Shown one piece after another: positions 35,975-46,010 of a stretch of 64,000 nt of DNA. The stretch lies in NCBI GenBank assembly GCA_017432685.1, contig JAFRIR010000113.1, positions 23,673-87,672 of the forward strand. Direction: 5' to 3'. This DNA comes from Flexilinea sp. Its GTDB lineage: Bacteria; Chloroflexota; Anaerolineae; Anaerolineales; Anaerolineaceae. How positions within the stretch are numbered: position 1 is the first letter of the stretch; the number at the start of each line of letters is the position of its first letter. A program made the position numbers and the translations under genes. The notes below the pieces were generated by a model. That model searched no databases. It was given only the letters and a program-made list of their open reading frames with translations, and was not told the DNA's origin.

Positions 35975-36937
35975 ATGAGAGTTTTAATCACAGGCGCAGC
36001 CGGTTTTCTCGGTTCACACTTATGCGAATTATTTTTGAGCAGAGGCCATCAGGTCGTAGGGATGGATAATTTCATCACCGGGCATACCAGGAACCTTGCG
36101 CATCTTGCCTCCAATCCAGATTTTTCTTTCATACGTCATGATGTCTCGAATTTCATCTTTGTCCCCGGCCACGTGGACGCGGTGCTCCATTTTGCCTCTC
36201 CGGCCAGTCCGAACCCTGCTTCTCCATATGGATATACGAATCTTCCGATCCAAACAATGAAGGCAGGAGCCTTGGGAACGCATAATGCTTTGGGTGTTGC
36301 GCGGGCAAACCATGCCCGATTTCTTCTGGCATCCACCAGTGAAATTTACGGGGATCCGCAGGTACATCCCCAGCGCGAAGACTATTGGGGACATGTGGAT
36401 CCCAACGGAGAAAGGTCTGTTTATGATGAAGCCAAGCGTTTTGCCGAAGCATTGACGATGGCATACCATCGTTTTCACGGTGTCGAGACCCGTATCGTCC
36501 GCATTTTCAACACCTATGGTCCGCGCATGGACCTGAACGACGGCCGGGTCGTCCCGAATTTTCTCAAACAAGCGATCCGGCAGGAACCGCTTACCGTTTA
36601 CGGAGACGGTCAGCAAACCCGCAGCTTCTGCTACGTCAGCGACCTGATCGAAGGAATCTACCGTCTGCTGATGTCCGATGAATGCAGCCCGGTCAACATC
36701 GGCAATCCGACCGAAAACACCGTCATGGAGCTGGCTGAAGAAATCAACCGCATCACCGGAAACCCGGCGGGAATCATTGTAAAGAAAGAACTGCGGCTTG
36801 GGCATGATCCCCAGCGGCGGCGTCCTGACATCACCCGGGCAAAGACCATCCTTGGCTGGGAGCCGAAAGTCAGCCTTGCAGAAGGCATTAAAAACACGAT
36901 TCCTTATTTTGAAGAAAGAATGCAGGAAGATGCTTAA
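35975..36937 (+). CDS. UDP-glucuronate decarboxylase (UXS-like SDR)
   Basis: A 320-aa extended short-chain dehydrogenase. The Rossmann motif GAAGFLGSH (8-16) binds NAD. The segment [20 protein letters not shown], then [15 protein letters not shown], is characteristic of UXS enzymes, with the catalytic YxxxK (YDEAK). These convert UDP-glucuronate to UDP-xylose. Other NDP-sugar epimerases are possible but lack the HPQREDYWG stretch. GGAGG precedes the ATG. It overlaps the GtrA gene by 8 bp and opens a surface-polysaccharide region. Confidence 0.9.
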   Translation: MRVLITGAAGFLGSHLCELFLSRGHQVVGMDNFITGHTRNLAHLASNPDFSFIRHDVSNFIFVPGHVDAVLHFASPASPNPASPYGYTNLPIQTMKAGALGTHNALGVARANHARFLLASTSEIYGDPQVHPQREDYWGHVDPNGERSVYDEAKRFAEALTMAYHRFHGVETRIVRIFNTYGPRMDLNDGRVVPNFLKQAIRQEPLTVYGDGQQTRSFCYVSDLIEGIYRLLMSDECSPVNIGNPTENTVMELAEEINRITGNPAGIIVKKELRLGHDPQRRRPDITRAKTILGWEPKVSLAEGIKNTIPYFEERMQEDA

Positions 36938-37388
36938 GTTTCTCAAAAACCCGGCAGAACGAACTCGTTTCCTGAAATTTTGTGTTGTTGGTGTGATCGG
37001 CTTTGTTGTCGATTTTGGAATCATGAACCTGATCCTGCATTTCACCGGCAATGCCAGGCTGGCTTCCACTGTTTCGTTTATTGCCGCGGTTATCAGTAAT
37101 TTTATCTGGAACCGTTATTGGACTTATCCTGACTCCCGGGAAAAGCCTTTGATGCAGCAGCTCGGTCAGTTCTTTTTGATCAACGTCATCGGGCTTGGCA
37201 TCCGCTACCTGCTGTTCCTGACCATTGACCAGCCGATCATCACACTCGCGGAGCGTATTCTGCCGGCAGATTTCTTCATCAAGCCGGATGTAGTCGGGCA
37301 CAACATCACCATGATCATCGCAGTCTTTATCGTCATGATGTGGAATTTTTTCGCCAACCGTCTGTGGACTTATAATGATGTAAAATAA
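36930..37388 (+). CDS. GtrA family membrane protein
   Basis: A 152-aa protein with four transmembrane helices. The start at 36930 overlaps the UXS stop by 8 bp, with AGGAAG just upstream. GtrA pattern: [31 protein letters not shown], and the closing [13 protein letters not shown]. GtrA proteins are thought to flip or help present undecaprenyl- or dolichyl-linked sugars to GT2/GT-C enzymes, which fits the neighbouring genes. Confidence 0.9.
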   Translation: MLKFLKNPAERTRFLKFCVVGVIGFVVDFGIMNLILHFTGNARLASTVSFIAAVISNFIWNRYWTYPDSREKPLMQQLGQFFLINVIGLGIRYLLFLTIDQPIITLAERILPADFFIKPDVVGHNITMIIAVFIVMMWNFFANRLWTYNDVK

Positions 37389-37424
37389 GGATTCAGGCTA
37401 CAGGATTCAGAATTCAGGTATTAG
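37388..37424 (+). repeat. Short degenerate 7-9 nt unit array
   Basis: GGATTCAGGCTACAGGATTC, then AGAATTCAGGTATTAGGTAT, a run of units resembling (C/T)AGGATT or TTAGGTA, between GtrA and rsmD. It is related to the arrays at 52591, 56183, 60503, 61651, 63804 and 63975. Confidence 0.55.
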
Positions 37425-37426
37425 GT

Positions 37427-38038
37427 ATGGCAAATCCGAGAATTATCGCAGGAAGCAGAAAAGGGATGCGGCTCAACGCTGTTCCGGGAGACAGCACCCG
37501 GCCGGTGACCGATCGGGTCAAAGAAGCCGTATTTAACATCATCGGACCTGATGTTGTTGATGCATCGATGTTTGATCTGTTCGGCGGTACAGGCTCTATC
37601 GGACTGGAAGCGCTGAGCCGCGGAGCGTCCTACGTCCGGTTCAGTGATGCCAACCGCAGTGCATACAACACACTGGTCTCCAACATCAAACTGACCCGTT
37701 TCGAAAAACAGGCAAAGGCCTATTTCGGAGATATATTCAACATCCTCAGAGGAATTCCGGACAGAGAGTTTGAATATATATATGTGGCTCCGCCACAGTA
37801 TAAAGAGATGTGGAAACGAATCATGTTTCTGCTCGACAAAAACGACGGCTGGCTGACGGATGACGGATGGATCATCGTTCAGATCCATCCCATCGAACGG
37901 GAAGACCTGGAACTCGAAAGCTTTGAACTTTTTGACGAACGGAAATACGGTTCCACGACACTGCTTTTTTATTGCAGAAAAGAAGAAAACACTTCCGAAC
38001 TACATTCAGAAGAAGAGGACAGGCAGAAATCGGACTGA
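37427..38038 (+). CDS. rsmD: RsmD-like 16S rRNA (guanine-N2)-methyltransferase
   Basis: A 203-aa protein. N-terminal PRIIAGSRKGMRLNAVPGDS and TRPVTDRVKEAVFNI are the standard RsmD opening; the SAM site reads MFDLFGGTGSIGLEALSRGA. The catalytic (D/N)PP(Y/F) motif reads IYVAPPQYKEM, so the acid/amide is replaced by Ala. RsmD makes m2G966 in 16S rRNA. The C-terminus carries a ~20-residue acidic, charged extension. The ATG follows a short repeat array. Activity is uncertain because of the motif change, though Chloroflexota homologues may share it. Confidence 0.85.
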   Translation: MANPRIIAGSRKGMRLNAVPGDSTRPVTDRVKEAVFNIIGPDVVDASMFDLFGGTGSIGLEALSRGASYVRFSDANRSAYNTLVSNIKLTRFEKQAKAYFGDIFNILRGIPDREFEYIYVAPPQYKEMWKRIMFLLDKNDGWLTDDGWIIVQIHPIEREDLELESFELFDERKYGSTTLLFYCRKEENTSELHSEEEDRQKSD

Positions 38039-38104
38039 AAGATTTCCTTCATCAACGTCAAAAAACCGGCAGGTGATTTCTGCACTTTTTCATTTATACA
38101 AATT

Positions 38105-39064
38105 TTATTCCCGGGATTCTGCAAAATTATCTGCAGTTTCCCTGACCACATAGGTAGGCCGTTCACTGGAGCGTTCATAAACCCGGGCCAGATATTCTCC
38201 GATGATACCCAAAGTAAACAACTGCACACCGGCAAATATGGAGATAATGGAAGCCAAAAACGGGAAACCGGGTGTTGAGCCCTGCGTCAGGGTGACAACC
38301 AGCACATAAATCAAAATTCCCAAGCCAAACAGCATGAAAATAAAACCGATCAGGCTCGCGATCCGCAGCGGAACCGTACTGTAACCGGTCATGATCAGTA
38401 AACTGGCTTTCACCAGTCTGGCTAAAGAATAATTGGACTTTCCAATCTCTCTTTTATCCTCTTCCACATAGACATGGCTGAACTTTTTCGTTCCCCAGGT
38501 CAGCAGCGGATCAACATAGACCTCCGGGCTGCTGTAACTTGCAAACGCATCACGTAAATCGGTACGGAACATGCGGAAGGCTCCCATCTCCCGGATGCGC
38601 ATTCCCATGATTTTTCCCAAAACGATCTTTGTCATTCTCGAACCGAGATTCCGCCACCAGGAATGGGGCATCTTTTTCGGAACGGCATACACCACATCAA
38701 AACCTTTATTGAACTCTTCCAGCAACAGCGGAAGCTGCTCCGGCGGATGCTGCAAATCATCGTCCATCGTGATGCAAATCTCATAGCGGGCAGCCCGGAT
38801 ACCGCACAGGGTTGCATTATGCTGTCCGTAATTTCGTGCCAGATGCATGGTACGAATGATCTCAGGATGCGCACTCTGAAGCGACTTCAGTACGTTCCAG
38901 CTGTCATCATCACTGCAATCATCAACCAGAATGATCTCATATTCCGAAAATAACTTCGGCAATTCCTTCAGAAGCCGGTCTGTGAGCAGAATGATCGTAT
39001 CTGCTCCGTTATATACCGGAATGATCACAGACGCATTTTGCTTTGGTAAAGTCTCGTTTGTCAT
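38105..39064 (-). CDS. GT2 family glycosyltransferase with C-terminal membrane segments (DPM/GtrB-like)
   Basis: A 319-aa protein. The GT-A domain (~1-230) shows SVIIPVYNGADTI, VDDCSDDDSWN, and CITMDDDLQHPPEQL with the DDD metal site. Two hydrophobic helices (about 237-262 and 270-292) follow, as in GtrB and dolichyl-phosphate-mannose-synthase-like enzymes, which make polyprenyl-phosphate sugars. That fits the GtrA and GT-C genes nearby, which would use such donors. It begins 2 bp after the end of the 701-aa membrane protein and is probably co-transcribed with it. Confidence 0.92.
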   Translation of the reverse strand: MTNETLPKQNASVIIPVYNGADTIILLTDRLLKELPKLFSEYEIILVDDCSDDDSWNVLKSLQSAHPEIIRTMHLARNYGQHNATLCGIRAARYEICITMDDDLQHPPEQLPLLLEEFNKGFDVVYAVPKKMPHSWWRNLGSRMTKIVLGKIMGMRIREMGAFRMFRTDLRDAFASYSSPEVYVDPLLTWGTKKFSHVYVEEDKREIGKSNYSLARLVKASLLIMTGYSTVPLRIASLIGFIFMLFGLGILIYVLVVTLTQGSTPGFPFLASIISIFAGVQLFTLGIIGEYLARVYERSSERPTYVVRETADNFAESRE

Positions 39065-39066
39065 AA

Positions 39067-41172
39067 TCAGTTTCTGTCCATTGCGCAGCCGACATTGTTC
39101 ATCGCTGCGATCAGTTCATAAACATTTACATCCTCTTTCGGAGGATGATTTTCAATCCATGTATGGATATAAGAGCACAAAATCGGATCCAGATACTTTC
39201 CTTCCGAATGGATTCGTTTGAACATCGTCATCGCATCATCCCAGCGATCTACATTAATATATGCTTCTGTAAAGACAAAATATTCCGAAGCCTCCCGGGC
39301 TTTCATCTTTGGCAGCACTTCATCGCCAATCTCAGTTATAGCATCCCAATTTTCCGTCTGTCTTGCAAGGTCCGCCTTCTGGAAATAATAACACCAATCC
39401 TGCTGAATCGGCTCTCTGAACACCTCATCAAACAAAAAAGTCTGACTTTCTCCGTTCGGAATGATTCGGCCTTTCGGATCAGACAAATCCATGAAGCTTT
39501 TATAACTGTCAGGGAAGATGTTCAGATTTTTATGCTGCTCAGGGTCGATAATTCTCAAACATGCAGGCGGAGCATAGTGAAAGACAACAACCTGATCATA
39601 AGGCGCTGAGAACATCGTTCCGCGAAAATCCTGGTAAATCATTCCTGCATCAATATAATTCTCAACCGTCCCGAAACGGGAACTGAACAGATCCAGGCTG
39701 TAAGGCAGAGTTTCCATATCCTGCTCTGGTTTCAATGCCAGATTCACCAGACCGGTAAGGGAATTATCAGATTCATAAGTCAGCGGATTATCATCTGTCA
39801 ACAGTATCGTATTCGGTTCAAGTGAGGGAATACGGGTCACCAGCTGAGCAGCGAAATCTTTCTGCATATTCCAATCCTTGCGGTAACTGTTGGCATTCAG
39901 GATATGTCCTCCCATAGCCATCGCAGCAAACAGGGATAAAACAAGAATTTTCTGCCAACGTGTCCTTATGAAGAAGGAAACCATCCCGACAAGGAAAACC
40001 GCACTTCCAAACATGAAAGCAAGCAAAAACCGGTCATAGGGGTAGGATAGTCGAACAGGCAGCGTCGTCACCCAATAGGGCAGGCCGGGACAGATCACCA
40101 TAAAAGCGCCCAATCCCATCGCGGTCAGGCACCAGGTAATGGAATCTTTCTTTTCATCATTCGACTTTCCCGTTTTCTGAGTTTCCGGTCGATAAAACCA
40201 GCCGGTGAGTAAAATCACCGCGAAGCTCAAAAGGACAACTACCCAGAACAGTTTTCCGGAAGCCGTCTCATAATCAACATGGTTCGGAAAACTGAAAAAT
40301 TCCGTCCAGGCGCCCCAGGTTGCCGTATATGCATCTTCAATGATACGCACAAACAGATCAAAAATCGTTTTCAGCGGTTTGGCTGAAAGCTGCTCCAACA
40401 AGACCGGCTGGTAGCTCGGAAATTGGAAGATGAACACCCTCCAAAACATGAACACGCCCAGAACACCGATATAAGGCAGCCATTGTAAAAAGACTTTCAG
40501 AACTTTCTTCCAAAATGAAAGATCGCGAAAACCAGCTTCCCGTGCCAGGAAAATCCAGATGAAGAATCCGCGGCTGATCTCCAAACCGGTATAATATTCC
40601 GTTGAGATCGTACAAAAGGTGAAAAGCAGAACAGACGGAACTGTCCAAAGGAGCCATCCTCGTTTCGTCCTGCTTCCGATAGCCTTCAGCATCATGCCAT
40701 AGGAAAGCACATAGGCCAGCAGCAAAAAAAACGCATTCAGCCAGACATAGACAATAGGCATCTGTTTGAAGCCGGGATAAACCGCCAGAAGCAGGCTGAT
40801 CCAGAAGACTTCCATCTTTCTCTCAGGCCAAAGCTGCCGGATCGTCCACCAAAAAGCCAATGTGATCAGCCAGCGCAAAAACACCGTGATGATCTGCCAT
40901 TCGAGAGGATGATTACTTAAAAACGTTGCAGTTAATTGATATAAATAGCCAAGAAAAGGCCGATCCGAATCAAAAGCAGTACGAAAGCCTTCAGCGCCTT
41001 TCGTGATTTTGAACCAAAGCATCGGCCAGTCATCCCAATAAAACCCCATCTGTGCGGCTAACGGTATATAGGCAGCCAGTGTAAAAATCAGCAGCAGCCA
41101 GGGGACATGTTTTTCATTGAGATGTAATCCGATTTTCTTTTCACACATAATTCTCGTAACTGACGAAACCAT
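39067..41172 (-). CDS. Large polytopic membrane protein, GT-C glycosyltransferase-like
   Basis: A 701-aa protein with about 12 hydrophobic segments and a C-terminal soluble part (~500-701) with a helical repeat-like end. The first luminal loop holds the acidic motif MGFYWDDWPMLWFK, which resembles the catalytic DD/DE of GT39/GT83-type enzymes. GGGAAG precedes the ATG. It lies just before the GT2 gene and divergent from the PIG-V-like gene. It probably uses a polyprenyl-phosphate sugar from that GT2 enzyme; acceptor unknown. Confidence 0.7.
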   Translation of the reverse strand: MVSSVTRIMCEKKIGLHLNEKHVPWLLLIFTLAAYIPLAAQMGFYWDDWPMLWFKITKGAEGFRTAFDSDRPFLGYLYQLTATFLSNHPLEWQIITVFLRWLITLAFWWTIRQLWPERKMEVFWISLLLAVYPGFKQMPIVYVWLNAFFLLLAYVLSYGMMLKAIGSRTKRGWLLWTVPSVLLFTFCTISTEYYTGLEISRGFFIWIFLAREAGFRDLSFWKKVLKVFLQWLPYIGVLGVFMFWRVFIFQFPSYQPVLLEQLSAKPLKTIFDLFVRIIEDAYTATWGAWTEFFSFPNHVDYETASGKLFWVVVLLSFAVILLTGWFYRPETQKTGKSNDEKKDSITWCLTAMGLGAFMVICPGLPYWVTTLPVRLSYPYDRFLLAFMFGSAVFLVGMVSFFIRTRWQKILVLSLFAAMAMGGHILNANSYRKDWNMQKDFAAQLVTRIPSLEPNTILLTDDNPLTYESDNSLTGLVNLALKPEQDMETLPYSLDLFSSRFGTVENYIDAGMIYQDFRGTMFSAPYDQVVVFHYAPPACLRIIDPEQHKNLNIFPDSYKSFMDLSDPKGRIIPNGESQTFLFDEVFREPIQQDWCYYFQKADLARQTENWDAITEIGDEVLPKMKAREASEYFVFTEAYINVDRWDDAMTMFKRIHSEGKYLDPILCSYIHTWIENHPPKEDVNVYELIAAMNNVGCAMDRN

Positions 41173-41267
41173 GAATCAGTCTTCCCGATTCCGGTTTCAA
41201 GAATAACAGAGCCTTCCCGTGTGTCTCCTATTAAACGGCTTTCAAACACACAAATCTCAATTATGAT

Positions 41268-41273
41268 TATAAT
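41268..41273 (+). promoter_or_regulatory. -10 box abutting the PIG-V-like gene
   Basis: TATAAT (in TGATTATAAT) with only 6 nt to the ATG at 41280, so transcription should start at or next to the start codon. No Shine-Dalgarno can be present. Confidence 0.5.
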
Positions 41274-41279
41274 AGACGC

Positions 41280-42461
41280 ATGAGCAAGTCTAAGAAAAAA
41301 CATTATTTTTTTAGCGATAAGAAGGCCTGGAAACAGATTTTGGAAGTCTTCTGCGGCTCCCGAATGATCTTATTGATGACAGCCTGGTTTTCCACCTATT
41401 ATCAGGGAAACGTGATTTATCAGCGTTATCTTGATCAGGGGTATTTCCTTTCTCCGAAATGGCTGATCGACATCTGGTGCAGATGGGACAGCGAATGGCA
41501 GCTCTCGATCGTCAAATGGGGATATGTCGCATCAGAAGATATCAGCAGCGCCTACTCCAACCTGGCTTTTTTCCCTCTCTACCCTTATCTTGTCCGACTG
41601 CTTACATTCTGGCTTCCGGATCGGCTTCAAACTGAAAGTGTTTACCTGCTGGTTGGGCTGTTGATTTCCAATCTCTGCCTGCTGCTGGCATTATACGGTT
41701 TGATAAAACTGACAGAAAAGCTTTTTTCTTCACAAACCTCTTCTCTGATCACCATGCTGATGCTGAGCCTTCCCTGCGCCTTTTATTTCAGCGCCTTTTA
41801 CGGAGAAAGCCTGTTTCTCTGCCTGATCGTTTATACATTGATCCTCGCAGAAAATGAGCAGTGGCACTGGAGCGCGCTCTGTGCAGCCGGCGCTGCACTC
41901 TGCCGTCCGCACGGCGTTCTTATCCTGATTCCGATCATAATCATCTACATGACGAAACGGAAATGGAATTTCCGTCAGATCGGCGCTGCCTGGCTCTGGT
42001 ATCTGCTGGTCCCCGCAGCAATCTGTGGATATTTCTTCGGGTTATACCGCCTCACCGGGGACTTTTTTGCCTTCTTCAAAGCACAGTCATCCTGGGGAAG
42101 GAGCCTGACCGACACATCCGCTTTTGCAGAATATTTTGAACCCCTGCAAACCAGGCATAATCGACCAACGACCATCGATCTGGCAATGATTTGCACATCG
42201 CTGGTTCTCAGCATATGGATGATCATACGCTCACCCCATAAAGCCTATGGGATTTATGCGCTTGCATGTACACTTATCCTGATCGGAACCGGAAACCTGT
42301 TTTCCATGATGCGCTATACTACCGTTATTTTCCCCATCTGGATGTTTTTGGCCGATATACTGAAAAACAACAAAAAGATCTTCGGCTTTCTCTGCGCGTT
42401 GTTTTTATCCCTGCAGGTGTTATTATTCTGTGGATGGATCAATTACTATTGGATCGCATGA
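41280..42461 (+). CDS. PIG-V-like GT-C mannosyltransferase family membrane protein
   Basis: A 393-aa protein with ~9 transmembrane segments. The family signature is clear: CRWDSEWQLSIVKWGY (the WD motif in the first luminal loop), then NLAFFPLYPYLVRLL and SAFYGESLFLCL. PIG-V-type enzymes add hexoses from polyprenyl-phosphate donors on the outer side of the membrane. The N-terminus is Lys/Ser-rich. The start codon lies directly after a -10 box, suggesting a leaderless message. A 656-aa GT-C-like gene follows after 18 bp. Confidence 0.85.
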   Translation: MSKSKKKHYFFSDKKAWKQILEVFCGSRMILLMTAWFSTYYQGNVIYQRYLDQGYFLSPKWLIDIWCRWDSEWQLSIVKWGYVASEDISSAYSNLAFFPLYPYLVRLLTFWLPDRLQTESVYLLVGLLISNLCLLLALYGLIKLTEKLFSSQTSSLITMLMLSLPCAFYFSAFYGESLFLCLIVYTLILAENEQWHWSALCAAGAALCRPHGVLILIPIIIIYMTKRKWNFRQIGAAWLWYLLVPAAICGYFFGLYRLTGDFFAFFKAQSSWGRSLTDTSAFAEYFEPLQTRHNRPTTIDLAMICTSLVLSIWMIIRSPHKAYGIYALACTLILIGTGNLFSMMRYTTVIFPIWMFLADILKNNKKIFGFLCALFLSLQVLLFCGWINYYWIA

Positions 42462-42479
42462 ACGGATATTTCATAACCA

Positions 42480-44450
42480 ATGAGGAATAAATCAGCGCTG
42501 CTTTACTTGCCTGTTCTTTGTACCGCTCTCTGGTCAATGGCACGCCTGGCCGGGTTTCCCGGTGGGCTTCACCTGACAGGCACTCGTTTGCTGTTCATGG
42601 TGCTGATCATGAGTGCTTGTCTCGCCTGGTTGCTGCTTTTCCGTAACCAGGGAAAATTATCAGAGAACAAAGCTGCCTTCTCCATTCTGTTTCATTCGAG
42701 CCTGCTTTTCACAGTCATATCTCTTCTACTCCTTCTCAACTTCTCTTATTTGAAGGAGAAGGACGGGATTCTGTACAGCATCGGTGCATTGATTCAACAG
42801 TCACAGCCTTTTTTGGTTTTCATGATCGTGTACTGCGTCTGTACAGTATGGCTGATCATCAGTACAAAACGGAGAGCCGGCACCTTTTCTTTTCGGAAAC
42901 TGGTTTTCGCCAACACATTAATTCCGGAAGCGGTCATGCTTTTTCTGGCCTGCATGCTCGTGTTCGGAGCATTCATTCCATTGCGGGATAACTACTACCC
43001 CTCTCATGATTCTGCCATTTTCACCTACTTCGGGCAGCAGATCCTTCGCGGGAAAATGCCCTATACCGAACTCTGGGATCACAAACCGCCCCTTATTTTT
43101 TACTTTGACGCATTGGGACTGAAGATCGCCAATGGCTCCATGGTTGGCATCTGGCTGTTGGAATTTATCCTGTTTTATCTCGGCTCATTGATCCTTTTGA
43201 GACTGTTGAAACAGCGCTTTCCGAAATGGATCTCTGTTATTGTCCTGTCGTTAGGGATGCTCCATTATGTCCGAGTGCTTGATTTCGGGAATTACACCGA
43301 AGAGCTCTCGCTGTTTTTTGTGATATGCGCTCTCGGCCTTTATTTTTCTCGTTCCAGGGAACAAAACCCGTTTCTTTTCGGACTGCTGAACGGTCTGCTC
43401 TGCGGACTGGCTTTCACAAGCAAACAAAATACGATCGGATGCTGGGCAGCGCTTTTCTTTTTGACACTGACAGGGCTGACAGCACGCAAAAAAAAGGATA
43501 TCATAAAAAGGGCTGCAGCATATTGGTCACTGACCGCACTTGGCTTTCTGCTCATCAATACGGGATGGGCGCTGTACTTTGCGTCACACAACGCGCTTGA
43601 AGCCTATTGGGACGTTGCCTTCCGTTTCAACTTTATCTATTCAGACCGCAGCGCCGACAGCCGACTGGCATGTGCGCTGACAACGCTGACGTTCCTCCCT
43701 TCCGTCAGTCCGTTTCTTTTGCTGGGATTTCTCAGCTGGATTCCTGCATGCGGCGCCCTTATCAAATCTGCAAAAGACTTCTTACAGAAAAATGGACTTA
43801 CCGCCTGGGCTGTCCTCGCACTGCCGATTGAATTGATCCTGGCCGGTCTTTCCGGGATGAACTATCAGCATTACTTCATATTATGCATCACACCTGTCAT
43901 CATCCTGCTATGCCATGCACTGGCTCTGCTCACCGGTAAATTGTTCCCACAGAAACAGTTCATTAAACCCTGTCTGATCATGGCGCTTTGCATTGCATCC
44001 CTGCCGCTGATCCGCTGTTTTCGTGATAACTATATGCACAGGACACCATCTTCCTACACAAAAGTCCGTGACTACCTTCTCAGTGATACCGTCCCCGACC
44101 AATCGATTCTCGTATGGGGCAGCCGAACCGCGATCTATGTCATGAGCGAACGTTACGCTCCCACGGCCTATTTCAACGAACGTCCGCTTTACCTCTTCCC
44201 GGATGCAGTTCAGGCAAAACAATGGGCTGAGCTGCTTTCTGACCTTCAGCGAGATCCGCCGCAAGTCATCATCTATACACATGATACAGCATTGCCCTTC
44301 ATCGAAGATAACGGAAATGGGTGTACGCTGCCTCCCTATACGGCGGACTATGCCATACCGGTATATCAATATTTTTGTGATCATTACCACTATGAGACTA
44401 CGATCAACCCTGAATTCAATGATGCATGGGACATTTACAGCCGTAAATAA
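42480..44450 (+). CDS. GT39/ArnT-like GT-C glycosyltransferase
   Basis: A 656-aa polytopic protein with about 12 or more hydrophobic segments. The first large loop has NYYPSHDSAIFTYFGQQILR, then GKMPYTELWDHKPPLIFYF; the acidic residue and the HKPP motif are typical of GT39/ArnT/PMT-like enzymes. The C-terminal ~140 residues are a soluble domain with a Rossmann-like segment (SILVWGSRTAIYVMSE). It probably glycosylates lipid or protein acceptors on the outer membrane face. It is co-directional with the PIG-V-like gene 18 bp upstream. Confidence 0.82.
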   Translation: MRNKSALLYLPVLCTALWSMARLAGFPGGLHLTGTRLLFMVLIMSACLAWLLLFRNQGKLSENKAAFSILFHSSLLFTVISLLLLLNFSYLKEKDGILYSIGALIQQSQPFLVFMIVYCVCTVWLIISTKRRAGTFSFRKLVFANTLIPEAVMLFLACMLVFGAFIPLRDNYYPSHDSAIFTYFGQQILRGKMPYTELWDHKPPLIFYFDALGLKIANGSMVGIWLLEFILFYLGSLILLRLLKQRFPKWISVIVLSLGMLHYVRVLDFGNYTEELSLFFVICALGLYFSRSREQNPFLFGLLNGLLCGLAFTSKQNTIGCWAALFFLTLTGLTARKKKDIIKRAAAYWSLTALGFLLINTGWALYFASHNALEAYWDVAFRFNFIYSDRSADSRLACALTTLTFLPSVSPFLLLGFLSWIPACGALIKSAKDFLQKNGLTAWAVLALPIELILAGLSGMNYQHYFILCITPVIILLCHALALLTGKLFPQKQFIKPCLIMALCIASLPLIRCFRDNYMHRTPSSYTKVRDYLLSDTVPDQSILVWGSRTAIYVMSERYAPTAYFNERPLYLFPDAVQAKQWAELLSDLQRDPPQVIIYTHDTALPFIEDNGNGCTLPPYTADYAIPVYQYFCDHYHYETTINPEFNDAWDIYSRK

Positions 44451-44469
44451 ATCAAATAATCTGCAAAAA

Positions 44470-44478
44470 TGATATAAT
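44470..44478 (+). promoter_or_regulatory. Extended -10 promoter abutting the DNA methyltransferase gene
   Basis: TGATATAAT at 44470-44478 with just 6 nt to the ATG at 44485; the expected first transcribed base is the A of the start codon. Confidence 0.6.
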
Positions 44479-44484
44479 GAAGCC

Positions 44485-45327
44485 ATGATCGACATACGCT
44501 TTGGGGACAACCTCGAATTATTGAAACAGATCGAATCGGAATCGATCGATTTGATTTATATTGACCCGCCTTTCAATACCGGGAAAACGCAGCGCAGAAC
44601 ATCCATCCGCATAGTTCAGAGCGAAGAAGGTGACCGCATCGGCTTTCAGGGAAAACATTATCTGACAGAAACAGTCGGTGAGAAAAGCTATAATGACACT
44701 TTTGACAACTTCATCGATTTTCTGGAGCCGCGCATGCGGGAAGCCTATCGTGTACTGAAACCGACAGGCTCTCTGTATTTCCACATCGACTACCGCGAAG
44801 TACATTATTGTAAGATCATGCTGGACCATATTTTTGGACGGGAATCTTTTCTCAATGAGATCATCTGGGCTTATGACTACGGTGCCCGCACTTCAAAAAA
44901 GTGGCCCGCCAAACACGATAACATTCTCTATTATGCCAAAGACCCGGAACACTATACCTTCAATTATGACGCGATCGACCGAATCCCCTACATGGCTCCG
45001 GGGCTGGTAGGGCCGGAAAAGGCGGCGAAAGGAAAAACACCGACCGATACCTGGTGGCACACCATCGTTTCCCCGACGGGGAAGGAAAAAACCGGATATC
45101 CCACACAAAAACCGGAGGGCATTCTGCGGCGTATCATTTCTGCCTCATCCAACCCGGGAGATCAGGTACTGGATTTCTTTGCAGGTTCCGGCACCACCGG
45201 AGCGGTTTGTCAGGAACTGGGACGGGATTGCATTTTGATCGACAGCAATCCACAGGCTATCGAAGTCATGAAGAAAAGGTTGGAAGAAAAATGTTATATC
45301 TGGTCGCAACCCCAATTGGGAATTTAG
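44485..45327 (+). CDS. Orphan DNA methyltransferase (beta-class, N6-adenine or N4-cytosine)
   Basis: A 280-aa protein. The catalytic motif IV comes first ([12 protein letters not shown], about residues 24-35) and the SAM-binding motif I near the end ([14 protein letters not shown]), the order of beta-class enzymes. Between them are [13 protein letters not shown] and a short region with [11 protein letters not shown] that positions DNA and SAM. DPPF fits adenine-N6, but cytosine-N4 is not excluded. No restriction gene is nearby, so it may have an epigenetic role. The last 37 bp overlap rsmI. A -10 box sits 6 nt before the ATG. Confidence 0.88.
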   Translation: MIDIRFGDNLELLKQIESESIDLIYIDPPFNTGKTQRRTSIRIVQSEEGDRIGFQGKHYLTETVGEKSYNDTFDNFIDFLEPRMREAYRVLKPTGSLYFHIDYREVHYCKIMLDHIFGRESFLNEIIWAYDYGARTSKKWPAKHDNILYYAKDPEHYTFNYDAIDRIPYMAPGLVGPEKAAKGKTPTDTWWHTIVSPTGKEKTGYPTQKPEGILRRIISASSNPGDQVLDFFAGSGTTGAVCQELGRDCILIDSNPQAIEVMKKRLEEKCYIWSQPQLGI

Positions 45328-46010
45328 GTGATATCAGCCTGCGGGCGCTGGAAACGCTTCGGGAAGTGGATCTCGTCATCAGCGAAGACACACGCAAAAC
45401 CGGGATGCTCCTGCACCACTTCGAGATCAAGAAACCTTTGATCTCTTTCCGGGAAGACAATGAAACCCGCGCACTGCCAAAGGTGATGGAACATTTGCTC
45501 GCCGGTGAAAATGCCGCCATCGTGACGGATGCCGGCTCACCCTCCATCTCAGACCCGGGTTTTATCCTGGTTCGGGAAGCGCTTGCCAACAACATCGAAA
45601 TCACCGCCATACCCGGTCCGACAGCGCTGATCACAGCATTAACACTATCCGGACTGCCGGTCCACTCCTTTACCTTCCGCGGGTTCACGCCGCGCAAATC
45701 GGGTCAGCGCCAGCATTTCTTCGAAATCGATAAAGAGTCACCGCACACGCTGATTTTTTATGAAAGCCCGCACCGTCTGTTGGCATTTCTAAAGGATGCG
45801 CTGGAAGTTTACGGAGACCGGTCTGTTGCGGTCTGCAATGACCTGACAAAGAAATTCGAAACCATCGACCGGGGACACATCTCTGACATGATCAGAAAAT
45901 TCTCATCCGAAGAACCACGGGGAGAGTATTGTATTGTCATTAACCCTGCAGGCAGCAAAGTGGAATTTGACCGCATCTTTACTGAAGAATCTGACAGGAA
46001 TGACGAATGA
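45291..46010 (+). CDS. rsmI: 16S rRNA (cytidine-1402-2'-O)-methyltransferase RsmI
   Basis: A 239-aa tetrapyrrole-methylase-fold enzyme. ATG 45291 matches the universal RsmI opening [19 protein letters not shown]; the longer upstream frame is antisense-like noise inside the methyltransferase. Other signatures are [27 protein letters not shown], and the [11 protein letters not shown] segment. It methylates the ribose of C1402 in the ribosomal P site. It overlaps the preceding gene by 37 bp and rsmE by 4 bp. The C-terminal end is short, with no extra domain. Confidence 0.95.
   Translation: MLYLVATPIGNLGDISLRALETLREVDLVISEDTRKTGMLLHHFEIKKPLISFREDNETRALPKVMEHLLAGENAAIVTDAGSPSISDPGFILVREALANNIEITAIPGPTALITALTLSGLPVHSFTFRGFTPRKSGQRQHFFEIDKESPHTLIFYESPHRLLAFLKDALEVYGDRSVAVCNDLTKKFETIDRGHISDMIRKFSSEEPRGEYCIVINPAGSKVEFDRIFTEESDRNDE

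Noticed and set aside
36029..37069. 346-aa open frame on the minus strand
   Set aside because: Antisense to the UDP-glucuronate decarboxylase gene and runs into GtrA; no domain and no start signals.
45054..45290. 79-residue N-terminal extension of RsmI
   Set aside because: It is the out-of-frame reading of the DNA methyltransferase gene; RsmI homologues begin at the ATG at 45291.
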